64,000 nucleotides of DNA from NCBI GenBank assembly GCA_026182355.1, contig JAPFBL010000035.1, positions 1,569,501 through 1,633,500 of the forward strand, in the 5' to 3' direction. This document shows positions 10,826-21,739 of the stretch, piece by piece (position 1 is the first letter of the stretch; each line of letters opens with the position of its first letter). The translations under genes and the position numbers were made by a program. Source of the DNA: Hermatobates lingyangjiaoensis (lineage: Eukaryota; Arthropoda; Insecta; Hemiptera; Hermatobatidae). The notes beneath the pieces are model-generated. The model did not search any database, was not told the DNA's origin, and worked only from the letters and a program-made list of their open reading frames with translations.

Positions 10826-11769
10826 TAATATATTTTCATTTTTCAATTAGAAACATCAATTTTATCTCAGTGGATTCGCTCAAAAAATTTCTAAGTCAAT
10901 GTAAACAATGTAAAAAAAATACAAAAAATTCGACAAGTATAGCAGGTGATCTCTTAGTCTAGGATAAACAAAGAGTTTTTATATCGTTATTGCTCTTTCC
11001 CGTAATTGAAACTTCATAACTTTTTTTTTATGAATTGCTAATTGTTTGTTCCATTTTTGGTCAAATTTTCATTATTTTTTAACGAGCCGTTTAGCGTCAA
11101 AAAATCATTTTCTGAAAACACAAATCGTACTGTAACGCCCCTTTAGCGAATGTAATTTTGAAAAAAAATATCTCAACTCATTCTCCATATAATGTTCTAT
11201 TTATAGGCATAGTTTCATTCTTGTCCGTCAAACAGTATGGCTTGTATCGCTCTCACAAGGTTTGAGATTGAATTATAAGTCAAAATTTGTACATTTTATT
11301 GAAAAAAAAATATTTCCCGTTGTTTTAAAATTCTGAGTATATTTTTCGTTTGTTCCACTTGTAACCTCAAAGATAATGTCAAAATTTCAAAACTCTAGGG
11401 TTATCAGTTTAGGAGAAATAATTGTTTAAAAAAAACGGTTTTTGGCAAAAAAAGTGACTTTCCCATCATGCATAATTCTTCCCAAACAATAGGGATCTTC
11501 GTCTTTATGAGGCCCATTTTTGTGTAAAATATCAACTTGATCCATCAAAGATTCTGGACCGTAGCGTGGTAACAAGCAATGCTAACACACGCACCCATCC
11601 ACCCACCCACCCACACACACACAGACATCATCGTAAAAACGACAAATAAAACAAATAAACGACAAAAAAACGTCATAAAACGACTTCTGGGACCTCAAAA
11701 CATGTAATTCCGTCAAAATCTCGAGATCGAATTTTTTCACGATCACTATACTTTACTTATAGTAAAGTA
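10826..11769 (+). repeat. Dispersed repeat R1, copy 1, right part
   Basis: Near-identical to 20753-21663. It ends in tacttatagtaaagta (11754-11769), the exact inverse of the left-end word at 8735-8750. A run of cccacccaccc units (about 11590-11620) differs in length between copies. Without the Helitron the element spans about 1.64 kb between the inner terminal words. Confidence 0.8.
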
Positions 11770-11779
11770 AAAATGTTCA

Positions 11780-12017
11780 AAATATATGAAGAATCACACC
11801 AAAATCATACTTTAGAGGACAAATAATAATATTTGTGTTATTTTATTATTTCGTTTCTTTTTGCTCTCATGGTGACAGGGTCTTTTTCCTCTCTTGACTG
11901 CACGTCACATATTATATTGTATATTTGAACCTTCCACTATAATCGGTACAGTGTTAATAATGAAAAGTGTTACCAGCACGGACAATCCAGTTTCACTTAC
12001 CAATTATGTAATTAAGT
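11780..12017. other. Short intergenic stretch
   Basis: AT-rich sequence between repeat R1 and the target-site duplication of the next LINE. Nothing was recognised. Confidence 0.5.
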
Positions 12018-12106
12018 GATCATTTATCAATTTCACTAATTTTTATGTATAATATTATGGTTTTAAACTTTTAATTGCTCATGATAAATTAAGTATGGTG
12101 CAGTTA
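12018..12106. repeat. 89-bp target-site duplication, left copy
   Basis: Begins gatcatttatcaatttcac and ends atggtgcagtta. It is repeated at 12641-12729 with the same length and a single difference (atttAtcaa versus atttGtcaa). It directly flanks the LINE fragment at 12107-12640. Confidence 0.9.
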
Positions 12107-12640
12107 GTAGTAGTAGCAAGGCGGGTAGATCTAAGATCTGGCAAGTAGGCCAGCCAAGTGGGCCCTTTTTGCCATCCCCATGTATCCCGGATCCTACTCC
12201 TAGGAGAATCTTCCTGATCTTTCTATGTAGATCAGAAGGTTTCTCCATTCCAATTCCCTTAAGTTATCTATATTTATGGTACTAGAACCTAAAGTATGAA
12301 GTGTAAGGAGACTATATGCAGGGCATTCAGCCACATAGTGGACGGAGGTTTCATCTTCTTCCCCACATTTTTGGCAGGTCGCGCTGTTTGCTATACCCAA
12401 GATATTTAAATGTCTTCTCAGTCTACAGTGACCGGTGAGAATTCCAATAAGATTTCTCAACCTTGTTCGACCTAGACTAAGGAGAAACTTCTTACACTTT
12501 ATACTAGGACCCAAAATATACAGCTTGGCCTGTCTGTTGCCCGGACAGTTCGGCCAGCTTTTCTTCAAATTCTCCTGCAGCCAGGCATTTATAAGATGTC
12601 TGACTCCAGCAGTAGAGAGCGGGAAAACCGGTTCCGGTCC
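12107..12640 (-). mobile_element. 5'-truncated RNase H-type LINE (LINE-1 of window)
   Basis: A 534-bp insert in minus orientation. Its 3' end is a short TAC triplet tail (gtagtagtag at 12107 on the plus strand), and its 5' end is truncated within the last part of the polyprotein. It shares the C-terminal protein and the 3' untranslated sequence (gatcaggaagatt, cttgccag) with the relic at 54.9-57.3 kb. The open frame is intact, so it is younger than that relic. Confidence 0.85.
12203..12640 (-). pseudogene. LINE polyprotein C-terminus with CCHC-like motif
   Basis: An uninterrupted frame of about 146 codons. The first two residues of the apparent start come from the flanking duplication, so this is a truncated ORF and not a real start. 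Key segments are FPLSTAGVRHLINAWL, LGRTRLRNLIGILTGHCRL and RRHLNILGIANSATCQKCGE, followed by EDETSVHYVAECPAY. The C-x2-C ... H-x4-C arrangement downstream of LTGHC is typical of the region after RNase H in insect R1/I-like LINEs. RT and RNase H are absent. Confidence 0.8.
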
Positions 12641-12729
12641 GATCATTTGTCAATTTCACTAATTTTTATGTATAATATTATGGTTTTAAACTTTTAATTG
12701 CTCATGATAAATTAAGTATGGTGCAGTTA
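12641..12729. repeat. 89-bp target-site duplication, right copy
   Basis: Second copy of the 12018-12106 sequence, immediately 5' (in element orientation) of the truncated LINE. Only one substitution has accumulated in 89 bp, which points to a fairly recent insertion. Confidence 0.9.
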
Positions 12730-13500
12730 ATGTTTTAAGCTATCATTTGAGAATAATTTCCCAACAGAAAAACTTTTAAATAACAAATTGATTCAGAGAC
12801 CCTGACCAGTGCTGACACTTAATCTGAGAAAAGCATTCAAGAAAAACTGGGCATAGTCCACACTCAAATCAATGCCACCTATATCATTTCATTTACTGGT
12901 TTACTAAAAATAATAGTTCATTTATTATAAAGACAAAGCATTAGGGGTTTTACAATTTGCTATGAAATAAAATAAGTAATATTAATATTGATTTAAATAA
13001 ATTAATGGCCTGTACTTCACTTTACTATAAATAAAAGTAGTTTAATTTTCTGAAAATAAATTATAATAGATAGTTTGATTGAGATGAAGTTAATAGCATA
13101 TATATTATTAAAGTTACCCTCTCTCTATCTCAGCATTGAATGTCCTACAAATGTTTTATCCACCTTTCTAACAACTTCCCAATGATCCGGGGATAATTGA
13201 AGCAAAAGTTCCCTCGGATAATATATATTCTTTAGAGAACATTTATTCTAATTGTACCCTGGTATAACAATTATGTCCTTTGGGGGACTCTTATACAATA
13301 TGGGACCATAGGAAATTTCTTACAAAGATGAAACTAAACATCGTGAATTCTGAAACTGCGATAGATTTTAAAGAAATATGCTTTAACATCTGATACCTAT
13401 TTATAATAATAATAATTATACATGTATAGTAAGTACATTATATTTGTCTTCCTATTTCTAGAAGGTTTATACAATTATTAAAGAATCTCATCAAACACCT
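12730..13500. other. AT-rich intergenic sequence with a possible R1 trace
   Basis: No gene. At 13008-13130 the words ggcctgtacttcactttact and agatagtttgattgagat resemble the start of repeat R1, but divergence is too high to be sure. Confidence 0.35.
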
Positions 13501-13509
13501 TTAGTTGGC

Positions 13510-13638
13510 ATTTTGTCTATATTTGTAGACATCATCAGAGCTAAATCGGTTACAGAATTGATTAGCATAACATGAAAAATCAGCACCAATTCTGTATTTG
13601 ATATAGATCTGAGGATGCCTACAAATTATAGACGAAAG
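13510..13638. repeat. Inverted pair of decayed hammerhead-like motifs
   Basis: Left motif, minus strand 13510-13538: CTGATGA, U, stem GTCTA/TAGAC, then AAAA in place of GAAA. Right motif, plus strand 13609-13638: CTGAGGA, U, stem GCCTA with TATAGAC, then GAAAG. The flanks are also loosely inverted (ttagttggcatttt and gaaaggtccaga). This is another PLE-end pair with both cores damaged. Confidence 0.45.
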
Positions 13639-13649
13639 GTCCAGAGGGG

Positions 13650-14120
13650 CCGATCCCGATTTATTTTAGTATTGTATTATACATATATACAATATATGCG
13701 AATAGTATAGCCTATGAAGAGATACAAATGTATATTTATACATGTATACATTATGCTATTATACTTATAAAATTATACTATTATTATATATTATACATTT
13801 ATAACTAATATTAATTAGCTCGAATATTTTGCATTTCAGCCTGACACTTAAAACAAATCTTCTTTCAAATAAAAAGGTTCCAAATATATAACACGTGTCA
13901 CATCATTCTTATATAATAACACATAATTACATATATAATGCATGTTTATAATAATTCGACAAATATTTAACCAAATTGTAATGTCCCTGTCTGAAGATCA
14001 CATGCATCTGACACTGGACGCGTAAATTTATACATCTCAATAGCATTCCCTTTAATAGTCTTAAAACTTCTATGCTGTCTTATAACATAAAAAAAGTACA
14101 GTAAGAACTACAAAAAAAGG
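13650..14120. other. AT-rich intergenic sequence
   Basis: Many short near-palindromic TA-rich words (such as tacatgtatacattat), but no element end or coding domain was recognised. Confidence 0.4.
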
Positions 14121-14128
14121 AGTTGAAT

Positions 14129-14155
14129 ATTTCGGTCAATAATATTCCTCGTCAA
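14129..14155 (-). ncRNA. Hammerhead-like motif, single copy
   Basis: The minus strand reads TTGACGA, then GGAATATTATTGACC as a weak stem, then GAAAT. The words gaaatattc and caactcc fit the conserved tail of PLE terminal repeats. The first core box has C to T at its first base, so it is probably inactive. Confidence 0.35.
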
Positions 14156-14589
14156 GGTCTAAACTTGTTTTGGATATATGTATATACGTGTAACAATACA
14201 CAGGTAACTTTAATCAAGAAAATCACTACCAAACGCAGTAAAAGAAATAAATAAAGTTCTAAACAAAGTCTGTTACACTAAAGTGTAAGCAGGTTTCAAA
14301 AAAACTACATTCTTTGAAACATTGAGTTTACGTATACATAATACCTTTAAAATACCTTTGAAACGGGCTACTAAAGCCATTTAGTGGTGATTTATATATA
14401 TGTAATTTCTAATATGAATAACACTGAAATTTTTTTATGTTTCTGAGAGTGTCATACGTTTAAAAGAGAAACTAAGTAGAATAGAAAGAAAATTAACTTT
14501 TCAAAAAATAACACATAAGACCATAGGCACACAATTAGATAATAGTAATTTTGCACACATATATGTAATAAGTTGAATGTGCTATTGAG

Positions 14590-14830
14590 TAATTAGCAAA
14601 AAAACAACCTGTTGAGAAGAAGGCTGTGTATGGGAGGACATGGCACAAGACTGACTGTGCACGAGGTAACAAGGAGCCCACTGTACAGTGCTTTCTTTCA
14701 TGAGCAGTCCGCGCTCCCTGCCAGCCATCGCCAACTGATACGTCGACGACCATTAAAACCATATCTAAACCGCAATGTAAGTCCAATTCGCCAAGCATGA
14801 TAGCTGCTCTCATCGTTATCGACGCACAGC
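14590..14830. other. GC-richer island, candidate host exon
   Basis: About 240 bp is distinctly GC-richer than its surroundings and open on both strands. The plus strand has a textbook donor (caat then gtaagt at about 14776). The minus strand is open for 92 codons, including LGELDLHCGLDMVLMVVDV, and has a donor-like CAG|GTTGTT at about 14610. Neither translation was recognised. It could be a 5' non-coding exon with promoter or an old element fragment, and strand is undecided. Confidence 0.25.
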
Positions 14831-14868
14831 TTCAAATTACAAATTCTTTTAATCCATAATGTTTAATT

Positions 14869-14912
<44 letters not shown>
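14869..14912. repeat. (CA)n(TA)n compound microsatellite
   Basis: A CA run changes into a TA run and directly borders the left arm of the palindrome at 14913-15116. Confidence 0.9.
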
Positions 14913-14920
<8 letters not shown>

Positions 14921-15116
14921 ATTGACACAAAGAACACTCAGAAATGAAACAGAAACTCACTACTATATTTCGATGTCCTCGTCATCAGGAAGATAGAAAC
15001 AAGTCCCTCCGCAGGCAGACAACGAGTTGTTTCTAACTTCCTGTTCACGAGGACATCGAAATATAGTAGTGAGTTTCTGTTTCATTTCTGAGTGTTCTTT
15101 GTGTTAATATAGTTTA
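14913..15116. repeat. Palindrome of two PLE ends, family B
   Basis: Arms 14913-14992 and 15037-15116 are inverted repeats with a 44-bp spacer. The left arm carries CTGATGA, C, a short GA/TC stem and GAAAT on the minus strand (14967-14988). The right arm has the same end on the plus strand, but its first box is mutated to CTGTTCA (15041-15062). Family B is also seen at 5341. A CA/TA microsatellite lies on the left side and another TA run starts at 15149. Confidence 0.6.
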
Positions 15117-15145
15117 TTTTGTTCGTGGAATCGTTTCATTTAATT

Positions 15146-15148
<3 letters not shown>

Positions 15149-15180
<32 letters not shown>
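15149..15180. repeat. (TA)n microsatellite
   Basis: A TA run of about 30 bp between the family B palindrome and a family A PLE end. Confidence 0.9.
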
Positions 15181-15184
<4 letters not shown>

Positions 15185-15189
15185 CAAAA

Positions 15190-15275
15190 CACAAAATGAA
15201 AAGGGAAAAAGACTAAGATCTTTCAACCTTAACAAGCGGTCTTCGTCAGAGTCAAAAACCCAACTAAAAAACCAG
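15190..15275 (-). mobile_element. PLE end fragment, family A
   Basis: It matches one arm of the palindromes at 5.1 and 25.5 kb. The motif at 15220-15249 (minus) reads CTGACGA, A, GACCG, loop, AGGTT, GAAAG, then ATCTT. One helix II base has changed (CGGTT to AGGTT). The partner arm is missing. Confidence 0.55.
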
Positions 15276-15292
15276 GTTTATTGTGAAATCTT

Positions 15293-15500
15293 TATATATA
15301 TATATATATATATAAAACACAAAAAGAAAGCACTGAGAAAACACTGCAAAACTCTTTTCATCGTCATCAGGAGAGGAGATGTGATTCGCTTGGAGCCAGA
15401 AACCACGCTGGAAAATTCCTTCGTCGTAGCTGCAGTAAATGTGACACCAACATACAAAGGGCGAGGAAGGGACAAAAAGAAAGTAACTAAATATTATATC
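15293..15500 (-). mobile_element. PLE 3' region fragment
   Basis: A TA run (15293-15314) is followed on the plus strand by a collapsed hammerhead-like end (15355-15370, CTGATGA next to GAAAA without a stem on the minus strand). A GC-richer stretch with alternating short words follows. The order matches 26.0-26.2 kb and 27.87-28.08 kb, the latter leading into a GIY-YIG fragment. No intact coding frame remains. Confidence 0.45.
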
Positions 15501-15509
15501 AAATAATAT

Positions 15510-16380
15510 AAACAGAACACCTAATAAAATCAAATCAAATAAAACAAGTAAAAAAAAAATTCAAAGGATAAAAAATAAAAAGAAAAGAGAAACTGAAATC
15601 AAAAGTTAAGTAATAGAGATAAATTATTATTTAAAACGGAATTAAAAAATACCAAAAGAATGAACTAACTTTTCAGATTTAGTACAGTGCTTGATGTGTG
15701 CAAATAATATTACTTTGAGTGTAAGTTTGAAAATAACTATATATGCTCTCTGAAACCCTCTACATTTCTTTAACTACATTCTCTTTAAATACACGAACAA
15801 TGGACGAAGAAAATTCCAATTCTCTGGAAAAATATGTTTCCGTACATTCTTAATAAACAAATTTAGTGTACAGAAAAACGTCAGTTGTTGTAAACGCAAT
15901 ATAATATAATTACTATTAAATTATGTAATATATATAAAAAAAAAAATATTTTTCTTACATTCACTAGCGTAAAAAAACAAAGAAAGATATAATTGAAATA
16001 GCCATTTTCTATTAAAGATTACCAAAAAAATAACATCTAAAGAGTAATAGATAAATGGACATAAATTGGTGGACAGCTGTCTTCATGTACACGGACGACT
16101 GGAAGGTGTTAATGAGATCAATAGAGTTAATAGCCTCGGGCAAAGTGGAGTGGGGGTATCAAAGACGGCCGAGAAATGGGCAAACCAAGTGGAATGGCTC
16201 AAGTTAATCATGACATGGGCAAGTTAGCATGACGAGAGAATTAGCATTGGAGGTGAGGAAAGACTGTGGCAACGGGCCAGGCACTCGGATACACGACTTT
16301 ATTTAAATCAAACTCAAGCACCACTAGCCAAGCTCACAAGTAGGGCTAATCGCTAACTTATACATGCTAGCGATTATTCA
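15510..16380. other. A-rich intergenic sequence
   Basis: An A-rich tract (15.51-15.65 kb) is followed by AT-rich DNA. A GC-richer stretch at 16.06-16.33 kb contains no recognisable domain. Confidence 0.4.
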
Positions 16381-16389
16381 GTGGAATAG

Positions 16390-16920
16390 CAGGAACACCA
16401 AGACTTGTACTATATAATCATATGTTAAGAACAATATGACCATCATTAGGGTACATAGTAGGAGTATCAAGATGTAGAGGAAATAATCAAATGTTTAGAA
16501 CAGTATGGTTTGACATATGAAGGAGTAGGTGCACAAAGGCCTGAACACAATAGCTACATATTGAGATACCCGATAAGTGATGTGATAGAGTCCAAGAAGT
16601 AGATATAATATCCACATGTTGATAAAACAATAGCCTTAGTGTGATTACATTATAGTAGCACCAAGGACTAGACAAAATATCCACATACATATTGAGATAC
16701 CTGTAGACTGTTAAGGTGACGTAGTACGAGTCCAAAATTGGGACATAATGACCCAAGGTATTATATATATATGTATATATTTATATTTATATATATACAA
16801 TATCCAGATTTTAGGGCAACTATAGCTGCATGAGGACTACAGCAATGTACACCAAGACGTAGAATCAATATCCACATGTTAAGTAGGGTACAAAGCAGAA
16901 TAACTAACTAACGACCAACG
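16390..16920. repeat. Decayed minisatellite
   Basis: Imperfect units of roughly 100 bp share the words caccaagac or tccaagaag, gtagatataatatccacatg and acatattgagatacc. At least four start points can be seen (about 16400, 16460, 16590, 16660), with another trace at 16850. Units differ by many indels, so this is an old array. Short open frames inside have no coding meaning. Confidence 0.45.
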
Positions 16921-16929
16921 ATTATTTCT

Positions 16930-17840
16930 TAAATAGAGCACGTCGAAGTCACTAGATTCAGACAGAAGGTTCACTCCACCAAAATTATTCTGCTAGTATT
17001 TGTGGAGAGTAGGAATAGTTAATTAGTGAAAAAATCGTTTACGTGGTCATATGATCTATAGGTCGCTGAGTAATTCAAATGGACCATGATCTTAATCTTC
17101 AGATTTCATGAAAAGAACTCAAGATAAGCTTCTACAGCAGTTTAAGGGACGTGGGGAATATTGTCCCATGGATTAAATGGTTGGAAAGGGAAGGTAAGTT
17201 TTTAACGTCATTAGTCGTAAATAAAGTAAATGCAGTGATCAATGGACTCAGTCCTCAAATCATGTTCTACACTAACATTTCTGGCACATAAAGTGTCCTG
17301 ACGGGTATATTTATTCTGGTCAATTTGAATCCAGGGTTTCGATCATTGAAGCATGAATCACGCTGTAAATCCTTAGGTCATAGTTGAACCAATGGAAAAG
17401 ATCTTTCACTACTTATTGACTGTTCTTGGATTTGAGAATGGAGGACGGATTGGCATGAGATACATTCTTAGTACTCATCTGGACTCCCAAATAACACCCG
17501 CCTGAGTCCTAGTGTCTCAGTCAATATAAAAACAACTATAGGTGTCGACGAAGAATAACATAAACGTGTCTGTCAAAATGGGTGAACTGAGAGTAATTAT
17601 AGGAGGTTAGGGAAAGCCTTAAATATAAAGAGTGTACAGGATAGGACCATAGGAACTACCCTGGGGAATGCCCTAAGCACTCCTAAAGTCAGCAATGTCA
17701 ACATGTTACTAATAGTAATATGAGCAAATTATGATAAACAAGTATCTTCGTAAAGGATAACATAAACATCTGAAGAGGGCAAGTCAACAGACTCAGTTCC
17801 AAAAACCTTGGTAACAAAGTAGAAAACCCCCTAAGTCTTA
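16930..17840. other. Intergenic sequence, possibly LINE-derived
   Basis: It lies upstream of a LINE reverse transcriptase relic in the same orientation and may contain its more decayed N-terminal part. No RT or endonuclease motif could be identified with confidence. Confidence 0.3.
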
Positions 17841-17849
17841 AAGAAAGCA

Positions 17850-18290
17850 TTATGCGCTGCTCCTTGGATTTAAAGGAGCTCTAGATAACAGGTGTTCTTA
17901 CAAGAATAATTAGTGTAAGTATGGATCTACCACTAATGAAATTTTGCCACTAGAGGCTTCCCTCAGGGAGGTGAGCTATCACCTCTATTGTGATTATTAG
18001 TTGAGGAAAACCTTCTGGATGTTTTAAATAATCAAGTTTTGGTTACGCAAGGAGATGCAGATGGCCTTGTTGTTATAAGATGATGAACACTTGATGCTAC
18101 TTTGAGCTTATGAGTGTTGGCGCTTTGATGGGCAAAGGAGAGAGGTCTCGATTTAAACCCAGCTAAAACTGACACTATTCCTTTTTTAAGAAGAAAGGAA
18201 GTAAGTCTCAAAGACTTATTTTTTAAGAATGGTAAACTAGAACTAAAAAAGTCATGTAATAAATTAATTGGCTACAGTCCTAACAAATAT
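17850..18290 (+). pseudogene. LINE reverse transcriptase relic
   Basis: Broken plus-strand frames contain, in order, a DLKGALDN-like segment, TRGFPQGGELSPLL, LLVEENLLDVLNN, GDADGLVVI, WAKERGLDLNPAKTDTIPFL and NGKLELKK. These match RT motifs 3 to 7 of insect non-LTR elements: the QGG-x-LSPLL block, the position of YADD (here DADG, so the catalytic motif is destroyed) and the LNPAKT block. Several stops are present. No 3' end or poly(A) was found. Confidence 0.65.
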
Positions 18291-18304
18291 TAGAATATGA
18301 GATG

Positions 18305-18341
18305 TTTCTATCTCCATGATTTACAATCATGGAGATAGAAA
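18305..18341. repeat. Perfect 17-bp hairpin
   Basis: tttctatctccatgatt is followed by a 3-bp loop and its exact inverse complement. It lies just after the LINE RT relic and is much better preserved than its surroundings. Function unknown; a cruciform or a slippage-templated product are both possible. Confidence 0.7.
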
Positions 18342-18510
18342 TGTGTTACAAATGATAAATATAAAACGGCTACAATAAAAATAATGAAATAATTAAATTA
18401 TGTATCCATGAGTACGATAATATATATGACTAATTGACATTGCATCTGCATGATAGATACATGAAAATGGAACAAAGCTCAATTAATTGTCATCGAGATG
18501 GATATTAATT

Positions 18511-18556
18511 TTACTTAAAGTAAAGCTGAGTGTAGGTGATTCCAGATTTTTTTTAT
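18511..18556 (-). repeat. Terminal fragment of repeat R1
   Basis: The minus strand reads aaaaaaatctggaatcacct, then acactcagctttactttaag. This is the left end of repeat R1 with several substitutions. Only the end is present. Confidence 0.55.
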
Positions 18557-18559
18557 CGT

Positions 18560-20030
18560 TAATTAGCTGTAGGAAACTGCTGATATTAATACAAAAGGAT
18601 GAACAAAATAAATACAAATAATAATAAACTACAAGTATTACCCTGGATATCCTAAGAGAGACGGCGACATCGGAACCTCCGGTCATACGGAAGCCCCAGG
18701 GTGAGGGTCCTTGGAGGAAGACCTCTTTGGCAGTCATGTCATGAGGACGGACTCACTCTGTACCCTCTGCCAGCGACCTAAAAACCAATCAAATTTAAGC
18801 TTAAAGCAATCGACTTTCCAAAAATACAAATCATATTAATATCAAAGTACTATATCAGTTTAATTTACATGTCATTATTGATGCTCAAAGAACATCACCT
18901 CTGCAATACTAGTCTAGTCCATTTACTTGTAGTACTATTACCAGAATAGTGCAAAGAGCAAAAAAGTTTTGTGACAAAACTAAAACTATTATACAAAAAG
19001 GAAATCTGGCAAAGAAGAGCACAACAGTATTGTAAGTTTCCTTGGGTCACCACCAGTTTGTGAAAAGCTCGCTTCATCTGGCGGAGCAGTAAGTATATGC
19101 CCCTGTCACTCTTATGCTGTCTGATTATGCTGAAAATCAGCATTAATTTTTACTGAGGGACACAACGACCGCTTTAGCTTTGATTTTGGAGTGTTGTGTT
19201 CCTCGCGTCGGTGCACTTATTGAGTGCAAAGTCGGCTCAAACACGTACTGGAATGGAGGAGGGTGAAATTAACTGTAGCTTCCTGACGATCTCCAGAAAA
19301 CAAATTATTACATCTAAGTAAACTAAACACAAAAATAACGATTTAAATTTCCTTTCCTTAATTAAATATCATTAAGAATAATAAAGAAAGAAAATTGAAA
19401 GAATAAAATATGGTAAGAAAAAAATTTAGGGCTCTGGATGTAGAAATCGACGTATGGTATCACACGTAAGTTAAGACCTAAATTTATTCACTTTTTACAG
19501 CAGCAACTATCATCTAATCAAATAACAATTACTTAATTAATTTATTAAATAAATAAGAAGCATTCTGATTCAGGTAGAGTAGAATGATCAGTGGCATGAA
19601 GTATCAGTGACTAGCCTGTAACTAACATGGGTGTCAAATAATGAATGAGCTACCCTTTCTACGACTTAGAACATTACAAAAGATTAACACCTACAGGTGT
19701 GGGGTTGGACACAAAAACTATTAGAGTTAAAAAAAGTATACTTTTACATGATATTACAATTTATAACCTGTCACTTATATAAACATAACGTATTATAAGA
19801 ATCAAAGAACACTACCTTACTTCCTCAAAAACTATTTTAATATTCAGCTTTAAATTTCTGCGTCCTCAAACAATCTAAATTAATAAATTTAGTAAAACAT
19901 ACCGTCCAAGCACATTTACTGGCGTAGGACGGTACCAATTAATAATTTGATATCAACAATATGCATTTATTCGACCTAAAATATGTTTGATTTGCTGTTA
20001 ATTTTTATAAATACAGAGACTGCAAGTAAT
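18560..20030. other. Intergenic sequence, nothing recognised
   Basis: No domain-bearing frame was found. Open frames at 18483-18737 and 18895-19143 (minus) lack recognisable motifs. Confidence 0.4.
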
Positions 20031-20035
20031 ATAAA

Positions 20036-21663
20036 AAAAAATCTGGAGTGGCCTACACTCTACTTTACTATAAGTAACTCAATGTCAAATTTCTTGAGTA
20101 TATAAAACATAACGTATCATTTAAGCATAACATAAATATCTAAATGGGATATAATTATTAGCATTGCATTCGTGGGGTAGTACATATAGTGGTTGAAGGA
20201 CATATCAATTTATAAGCTTATTTTTGTACATCACAAATAATTTATTATTTGCAAATAATTTCATTAGTATAACTAAAGCAGTAATAACATTTTTGAAAAA
20301 ACAATGTGAACATTTCTTGAAACGAAATATTAGCCTACAAGAGAACATTGCTATTGTTCAAATAGCCAGTAGATTTCTTACATCGTTTACTTGACATCCT
20401 TCTACATTGAATATTAATGTCAAATTTTCAAATTTAAAACAGTAAAATACCCTTTTTTTCTCTGAAAAACATCTTCAACAGCGAAGAAAATATTGTTTTA
20501 AGGTGAATTGTTAATTAAAGATGCACGATAATTACAGTTATTAATCTCTAAACGAAAGATTCATATTTTGAATTATCTTTTACATTTTTGGTTTTTAACA
20601 GAATTATTATACTTTGCATTTTATGGCTTCTTAGTATTTAATAAGATCATTTTCCTTCCCCTTTGTCAAATAACATATATACGAATTTTTTTTTAATGAG
20701 TGTTATCATTTGCCTGCACAATATTATTCCTCTTACATCTCTTATAAGTCAATAATATATTTTCATTTTTCCATTAGAAACATCAATTTTATCTCAGTGG
20801 ATTAGCTCAAAAAATTTCTAAGTCAATGTAAACAATGTAAAAAAATACAAAAAATTCGACAAGTATAGCAGGTGATCTCTTAGTCTAGGATAAACAAAGA
20901 GTTTTTATATCGTTATTGCTCTTTCCCGTAATTGAAACTTCATGATTTTTTTTGTATGAATTGCTAATTTTTTGTTCCATTTTTGGTCAAATTTTCATTA
21001 TTTTTTAATGAGCCGTTTAGCGTCAAAAAAAACATTTTCTGAAAACACAAATCGTACTCTAACGCCCCATTAGCGAATGTAATTTTAGAAAAAAAATATC
21101 TCAACTCATTCTCCATATAATGTTCTATTTATAGCCATAGTTTCATTCTTGTCCGTCAAACAGTATGGCTTCTATCGCCCTCACAAGGTTTGAGATTGAA
21201 TTATAAGTCAAAATTTTTAGATTTTAGTGAAAAAAAAATATTTCCTGTTGTTTTAAAATTCTGAATATATTTTTCGTTTCTTGCATTTGAAACCTCAAAG
21301 ATAATGTCAAAATTTCAAAACTCTAGGGTTATCAGTTTAGGAGAAATAAATGTTTTAAAAAAAACGGTTTTTGGCAAAAAAAGTGACTTTCCCATCATGC
21401 ATAATTCTTCCCAAACAATAGGGATCTTCGTCTTTATGAGGCCCATTTTTGTGTAAAATATCAACTTGATCCATCAAAGATTCTGGACCGTAGCGTGGTA
21501 ACAAGCAATGCTAACACACTCACCCACCCACCCACCCACACACACACAGACATCATCGTAAAAACGTCATAAAACGACTTCTGGGACCTCAAAACATGTA
21601 ATTCCGTCAAAATCTCGAGATCGAATTTTTTCACGATCACTATACCTTACTTATAGTAAAGTA
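20036..21663 (+). repeat. Dispersed repeat R1, copy 2 (uninterrupted)
   Basis: About 1.63 kb, near-identical to copy 1 but lacking the Helitron; the junction is between 20752 and 20753. Inner terminal words tactttactataagta (20061-20076) and its exact inverse (21648-21663) define the ends. No protein is encoded, so it is probably a non-autonomous DNA element. A target duplication could not be settled because both flanks are A-rich. Confidence 0.8.
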
Positions 21664-21704
21664 ATATCCCACCTTACCTCGAACGTTTAATAAAACATTG
21701 ACCT

Positions 21705-21738
21705 GTTTCGGAGCACAACAGGTGCTCCGTAAAATGAG
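21705..21738 (-). ncRNA. Hammerhead-like hairpin with a lost first box
   Basis: On the minus strand a 7-bp stem (GGAGCAC/GTGCTCC) is followed by GAAAC, as in PLE terminal motifs. The preceding bases are CATTTTAC where CTGATGAT would be expected. The flanking aatgttttattaaacg resembles other PLE ends. Confidence 0.35.
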
Positions 21739-21739
21739 A

